A stretch of DNA of 64,000 nucleotides, from NCBI RefSeq assembly GCF_010093535.1, contig NW_022985174.1, positions 742,131 to 806,130 on the forward strand, read 5' to 3'. The DNA comes from Lindgomyces ingoldianus (Eukaryota > Ascomycota > Dothideomycetes > Pleosporales > Lindgomycetaceae). The notes beneath the pieces were generated by a model that saw nothing but the letters and a program-made list of their open reading frames with translations, was not told the DNA's origin and did no database searches. Shown here piece by piece: positions 59,601 to 64,000 of this stretch (within the stretch, counting starts at the first letter, position 1; every line of letters begins with the position of its first letter). A program made the position numbers and the translations under genes.

Positions 59601-62600
59601 ACAATGTTCCATCTCTATCTCGCTGCTCTCAAGGCCCTTACCTGGAAGCTTCTTCCTGAGATTGGTGACCACTATATTGGTGTCGCAGATGCAAATCGCA
59701 TAGACAAGAAATTCATGGGCAGTCTCGGCTTCTTCCTCAACCTCCTGCCTGTGCCATTTTCTAGAGGTGGCCCTAGGACGAAGATTAGCGACCTCATCAA
59801 GGACGCTCGTGACAAGGCTTACGCGACACTCGAACGCTCCATTGTACCCTGGAACGTCATTCTCAAAGAGCTGAAAATTCCGCGCTCGAACACTTGTGCG
59901 CCCATCTTCCAGCTCTTCGTCGACTACCGCCAAATTGTTCAAGATAGGTCGACATGGGGTGGATGCAAGATGAGCGATGAGGATTGGTTGAACGCGCGAA
60001 ACGGATATGACCTCACATTGGGCATCACTGATAATCCCACCGGGGAATCGCTCCTTTCCTTACGCTTGCAGGCCAACGTGTACGACATGGAGAGTACCCA
60101 ACTGCTCCTCCGATCGTATGTGAACGTGTTGGAGACGTTTGCCAACGGTATCGACTTGAACGCCAATGATATACCATGTTGGGCTCCGAGTGACATCGAG
60201 AAGACCCTCGAAGTCGGCAAAGGTAAACCTTCACTGTTTTTCTTTCTGGCCGACTAAGTTGAAGCTAACTGCAACTCTAGGGCCATCCATGAAACTCGAA
60301 TGGCCGACCGTCTCTCACCGGGTCGACCAGATGATTACGGAACATGGCACTGAACCAGCATTGAAAGATGGCCTTGGCAACAGTCTCACATACGGGCAGA
60401 TGGGAGATCGCATCAATACCATCGCTGCCACTCTCATTGCTGCTGGAGCAACGACAGGCTCGCCAATCGCAGTATTCCAGGATCCATCTGCAGACTGGAT
60501 GTGTTCTATGCTCGCTATTCTCAGGGTCGGGGCGACGTACATACCCTTGGATCTTCGCAACTCTATATTCCGGCTTATCAGCGTCGTAAAAGACGCGCAG
60601 CCAACCATCCTGCTAACAGATTCCAATACCACTGCCAAGACCAAGCTGCTCGGTGCCGATCAGGCCGTTGAGATTGTTGTATCGGACATACCAACGTTGG
60701 CTACTACAGCACCGGTTCCGAACAGGGCAGAGCCTGGGTCAATTGCTATCATTCTCTTCACAAGTGGAACAACCGGAAAGCCTAAAGGGATCAGACTGAC
60801 CCACGACAATATCCGAGCACAATGCGAAGGTTACTCTCGATTCTGTGACATCCCTTCCAAGGCTGCAGTAGTACTCCAGCAGACCATTTACAGTTTCGAC
60901 GTCTCCCTTGATCAGATCTTTGCCGCCCTTGCTGATGGTGGTTGCCTTATTATCGTCCCAGCCCACAAAAGGGGCGATCCGCAAGCAATTACCGAGATAA
61001 TGGTGAATGAGGGTGTCACTTACACTGTATCAACGCCGTCTGAGTACGAAATGTGGTTCAGGTACGCCCATGAAAACCTAGCCAAGTGTACAGAGTGGCG
61101 GGCTGCCTTTGGTGGAGGTGAGCACCTCCACCGCGGGCTCATCCAAGAGTTTGCCGATCTTGCGCTTCCAGGGTTGAGATTGTTCAACAACTACGGCCCT
61201 ACAGAGGCTTCGCTTGCGATCACAAAGGGGGAGGTGAAATACAACGATCGTGATTTGGAGGACCATGTCCCGGCTGGATTCATCGAGCCAAATTATACAG
61301 TCGCAATTGTTGACGAACACCTCCGCCCGGTTCCCTTTGGGGTGTTTGGTGAGATCGTTGCTGGAGGGCCTGGTGTCGCCGCTGGGTACTTGAACCTGGA
61401 CGATATGACCAAAGAAAAGTTCATTTCTGGGGATAAGATTTATCCATCGGCATCTAAGGGTACCTGGTACCGTACCGGCGACCGGGGTCGTCTCCGCGAG
61501 AACGGGGCGTTGTACGTCGATGGACGTATCCTAGGGGACTCTCAAGTGAAGATTCGGGGATTTCGCGTTGAACTTGGCGAAATAGAAGTAGTCTTGCTCG
61601 AGACCGCGAAGGGCGCTCTCTCACACGCTGTTGTCACAGCGAGGGGCACTGGAGAGGACCGTTTCTTAGCCGCACACGTCGTGTTCGCTCCGGATTATCC
61701 ACAAGATCGCCGCCAGGACATGATCAACCATTTGGAAACTAGACTCCCACTGCCTCCATACATGCAGCCCGCCATCGTAGTTGCCCTTGGTAACATTCCC
61801 GTTACGAGCAATTTCAAGTTCGATCGCAAAGCCATCCAGGCGCTTCCGCTGCCCCAAGCCAATCCAGACGACATGGCTTTTGTCACAGAGATCGAAAAGA
61901 AGCTGGCTGAGCTCTGGCAGAGCATGATCCCCAACGGTATTCGAGAACTGACGCCAGAGACCGACTTCTTCGACGTGGGTGGCAACTCGATTCTACTAGT
62001 CAAGTTGCAGTCCGCAGTGAAGCGCACCATGAATGCGACACCGCGACTGGTCGATTTTATGGAAAGAAGTACCCTTGGCGGAATGGCGAAGGTCATCAAG
62101 GGCTCTTCTGGTGTAAGTGGCATTGACTGGGAGGCAGAGACTAGCATACCAGAGTCTCTCATTGAGCTCAAGAATGAGAGAAAGCCCCGACCCGTCGCAA
62201 CTGTAAATCGCACAGTCATCTTGGCAGGGGCAACTGGCTACCTTGGACGCCATCTCCTCCCTCGCCTTGTCGAATCCCCACAAATTGGACAGATATACTG
62301 TCTTGTCCAGGATGAAGGCCATGCAGCGACGTCTCTCTCACCAAGCCCCAAGGTGAGGTTCATCCACGCCGACCTATCTCAACCAAATCTCGGACTCTCA
62401 CCTGCAGTATTTGGTGCCCTTTCGGACAAGGCACACGTAGTTATCAACTGTGCCGCAAATCGCTCCTTCTGGGACGGTTACGAGGCCATGCGGCCGGTCA
62501 ACTTCAATGCTGTCAAGGAGCTAACGCGACTCTGTCTTTCCAACAATGCATCCTTCCACATGCTTTCATCAGGTGCGGTCGAGATCTACGACGATGCGGC

Positions 62601-63123
62601 GCCACCGACAGACGGAAGCGACGGATATGTCGCTAGTAAATGGGCTGCTGAGGCGTTCTTGCGCAAGGCGGCCACGAACCTCAGTCTTCCGGTGTATCTC
62701 CATCGACCACTTCCCACACCGGCGAACGGAAGCGGAAAGCCATCTACCGTCTCTTCCCAGGCGATCCTGAAGGAGCTCCTCAAAATAACCCGTGCACTTG
62801 GCAAGAGGCCGGATTTCACTGTTGTCAGCGGCCATCTAGACATGGCTCCTGTAGCCGATGTGGCTGACGACATGGTTGCTTCAATGGCGGGTGCCGTGGA
62901 ACAGAGTGGCAGCGTGGAAGTCATCGCGCACAACGCCCGGCTCCGGGTGCATGTCAAGGACTTTGCTGATCACGTTGAGAACGATAGGGATTTGAAGGCA
63001 TTGCCGGCTATGAATCCGTTATTTTGGTTCAGAGATGCGAAGTTGGCTGGGTTTGGACACTTCATTCTCTCACAATACCTGGTTATGGGGACCGAGGACG
63101 GAGAGTTGGTTGCTAGACGTTGA
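50676..63123 (+). CDS. Hybrid highly reducing PKS-NRPS (KS-AT-DH-MT-ER0-KR-ACP-C-A-T-R)
   Basis: Nine exons: 50676-51309, 51369-52004, 52140-52778, 52842-54948, 55002-55219, 55277-57515, 57575-58272, 58354-60222 and 60281-63123. They sum to 11883 nt, 3960 residues, with every junction in phase. KS: DTACSSS with Cys178, then HAHGTGT and IGHTEG. AT: GHSSGE near 636. DH: His964 and Asp1141, but the HxxxGxxxxP Gly is Arg968. MT: ELGAGTGGS near 1409. Next is a structural region with no ER NADPH motif. KR: GLAGEVG near 2108 and Tyr2247. ACP: Ser2422 in GVDSLM. C: HHISWDG from 2695. [11 protein letters not shown] near 3173, NNYGPTEAS and YRTGDRGR. T: Ser3583 in GGNSI. R: GATGYLG near 3663 and Tyr3796/Lys3800 (YVASK). 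It makes a polyketide joined to one amino acid; release by Dieckmann closure or reduction cannot be decided here. The missing ER is supplied by the gene at 63849. Confidence 0.97.
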
Positions 63124-63848
63124 TTGGAAGATAAGGGCCAATTAAGAATGGAAACGAACAATAGTTTGGCAAATTGTTGTAAATCATACACTTGTAAATT
63201 CTTAGGTTCTTAGGAAGGAACAGGCGCTTGGTAGCATTTTGGTTTCTTCTAGTATCCTTTCCCTTTGTGGTTCATCTTTGATATCTTAGGCACTCGCTTT
63301 GTATTCTATTTATCTTCTTACGGCGAGGAGTGAGATTATTTTACTATACAAGCTTAATTTGCTCAATTTCACGCCACGCAGAGTCCATCCCTACCATTGC
63401 TCAAAGAGCAGGAGGCGTAGTAGATTAAAGTAATAGCAACAACATACCCTTCGTTGTAGAACGTGTTTTGGATCCTTTTCGTTCATTACCTGCATTAGAG
63501 CATGCGTATTAGTTAAGTAGCTTTTATATAATAATGGTTCCTTTTGCGACGGGATTCCCGGATACCCCGGCGTACGGCCATGTCTGGGGATGGCTGTGGA
63601 AACCTCTCACTTGGGGCCGGTAGGGCTCTTTCGAACCTGAGTGTTTCCTGCCGGGCTTCTTCGGACTTTTTCGGATTTGATCCAAGTTGTCATGCTCAGT
63701 TGGCCGACTAATTGCGATGAGTGCATTTAGCTGTAAGAGTTATGATTCAACTCCGACCGCCACATTCAACTATAAATTTTGACGGCGGCATTCGAACTTT
63801 CGGACTCTTTTTTTTCTGAAAAATTCTCCACCTGATCGATTTAACACA
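63124..63848. promoter_or_regulatory. PKS-NRPS 3' flank and trans-ER promoter
   Basis: Reverse-oriented motifs lie at 63660-63666 (GTCCGAA), 63670-63676 (ATCCGAA) and 63799-63805 (GTCCGAA). A TATAAATT box at 63771-63778 is about 75 bp before the trans-ER ATG. The left half is the AT-leaning 3' region of the PKS-NRPS gene. No other gene is supported. Confidence 0.65.
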
Positions 63849-64000
63849 ATGGGAGGCTTACGTCGCACGCAGACTGCCGTTGTGGGGAACGACAAGGGCG
63901 GGTTGGAGCTTTCCCACGAAGCTCCAGTACCGGAGGTTAAAAACGACATTGTTCTCGTCCGGACAATGGCAGTGTCAGCGAACCCAGTCGATGCAAAAAT
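63849..64000 (+). CDS. Trans-acting enoyl reductase, N-terminal fragment (cut by window edge)
   Basis: ATG at 63849 (context ACACAATGG) opens a frame of 50 codons that is still open at the window end. It reads [44 protein letters not shown]. This is the N-terminus of the medium-chain dehydrogenase/reductase group that includes LovC and the trans-ERs of tetramate clusters, with the NPVDAK turn before the substrate site. Such enzymes use NADPH to reduce selected enoyl intermediates on a highly reducing PKS whose own ER is inactive, as is the case for the neighbouring gene. It is transcribed in the same direction as the PKS-NRPS. The catalytic and cofactor regions lie outside the window. Confidence 0.85.
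   Translation, partial: MGGLRRTQTAVVGNDKGGLELSHEAPVPEVKNDIVLVRTMAVSANPVDAK

Overview
The window is nuclear DNA of a filamentous ascomycete (Pezizomycotina). The evidence is short GT-AG introns of about 50-115 bp, Zn2Cys6 regulators, HET-domain and patatin/NB-ARC/TPR incompatibility-type genes, RTA1 and GET1 family genes, and a very AT-rich block full of TA dinucleotides that looks like repeat-induced point mutation (RIP). A Dothideomycete-like genome with AT-rich isochores fits, but this cannot be fixed from the sequence alone.

Layout. Positions 1-7400: AT-rich, RIP-degraded repeats with remnants of Ty3/Gypsy elements (a decayed gag zinc knuckle on the minus strand, a decayed reverse transcriptase on the plus strand), a diverged tandem repeat and microsatellites. 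Positions 7431-12086: two damaged genes, a GFA-type zinc protein with a late nonsense codon and a patatin/NB-ARC/TPR gene with two stops and one frameshift. Positions 12087-16874: no convincing gene. Positions 16875-22353: a housekeeping island with GET1 (which shows a one-base frameshift), a prenyltransferase alpha-subunit-repeat protein and two uncharacterised genes. Positions 23573-37265: gene-poor accessory DNA with a HET-domain pseudogene, a 659-bp hAT-like miniature transposon with an 8-bp target duplication, one long low-complexity ORF and decayed coding remnants.

Positions 39002-64000 and beyond: a secondary-metabolite gene cluster. It holds a Zn2Cys6 regulator, a lipocalin-like Diels-Alderase of the Fsa2/CghA/Phm7 type, a second (AflR-like) Zn2Cys6 regulator, an MFS exporter, a third Zn2Cys6 regulator, a 9-exon PKS-NRPS of 3960 residues (KS-AT-DH-MT-inactive ER region-KR-ACP-C-A-T-R) and the first 50 codons of a trans-acting enoyl reductase cut by the window edge. 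An RTA1-like membrane protein lies just outside and may or may not belong. The gene set is that of decalin-bearing tetramic acid or pyrrolinone pathways. The PKS with the trans-ER would build a methylated polyene, the NRPS half would add one amino acid, the R domain would release the product, and the Diels-Alderase would close the decalin. I derived the PKS-NRPS exons by hand; they sum to 11883 nt in one open frame.

Promoters across the cluster share a (C/G)TCCGAA motif, including five CTCCGAA copies within 92 bp between the MFS and third-regulator genes. This is a candidate site for a pathway regulator. The exact product cannot be read from the sequence, and the right part of the cluster lies outside the window.
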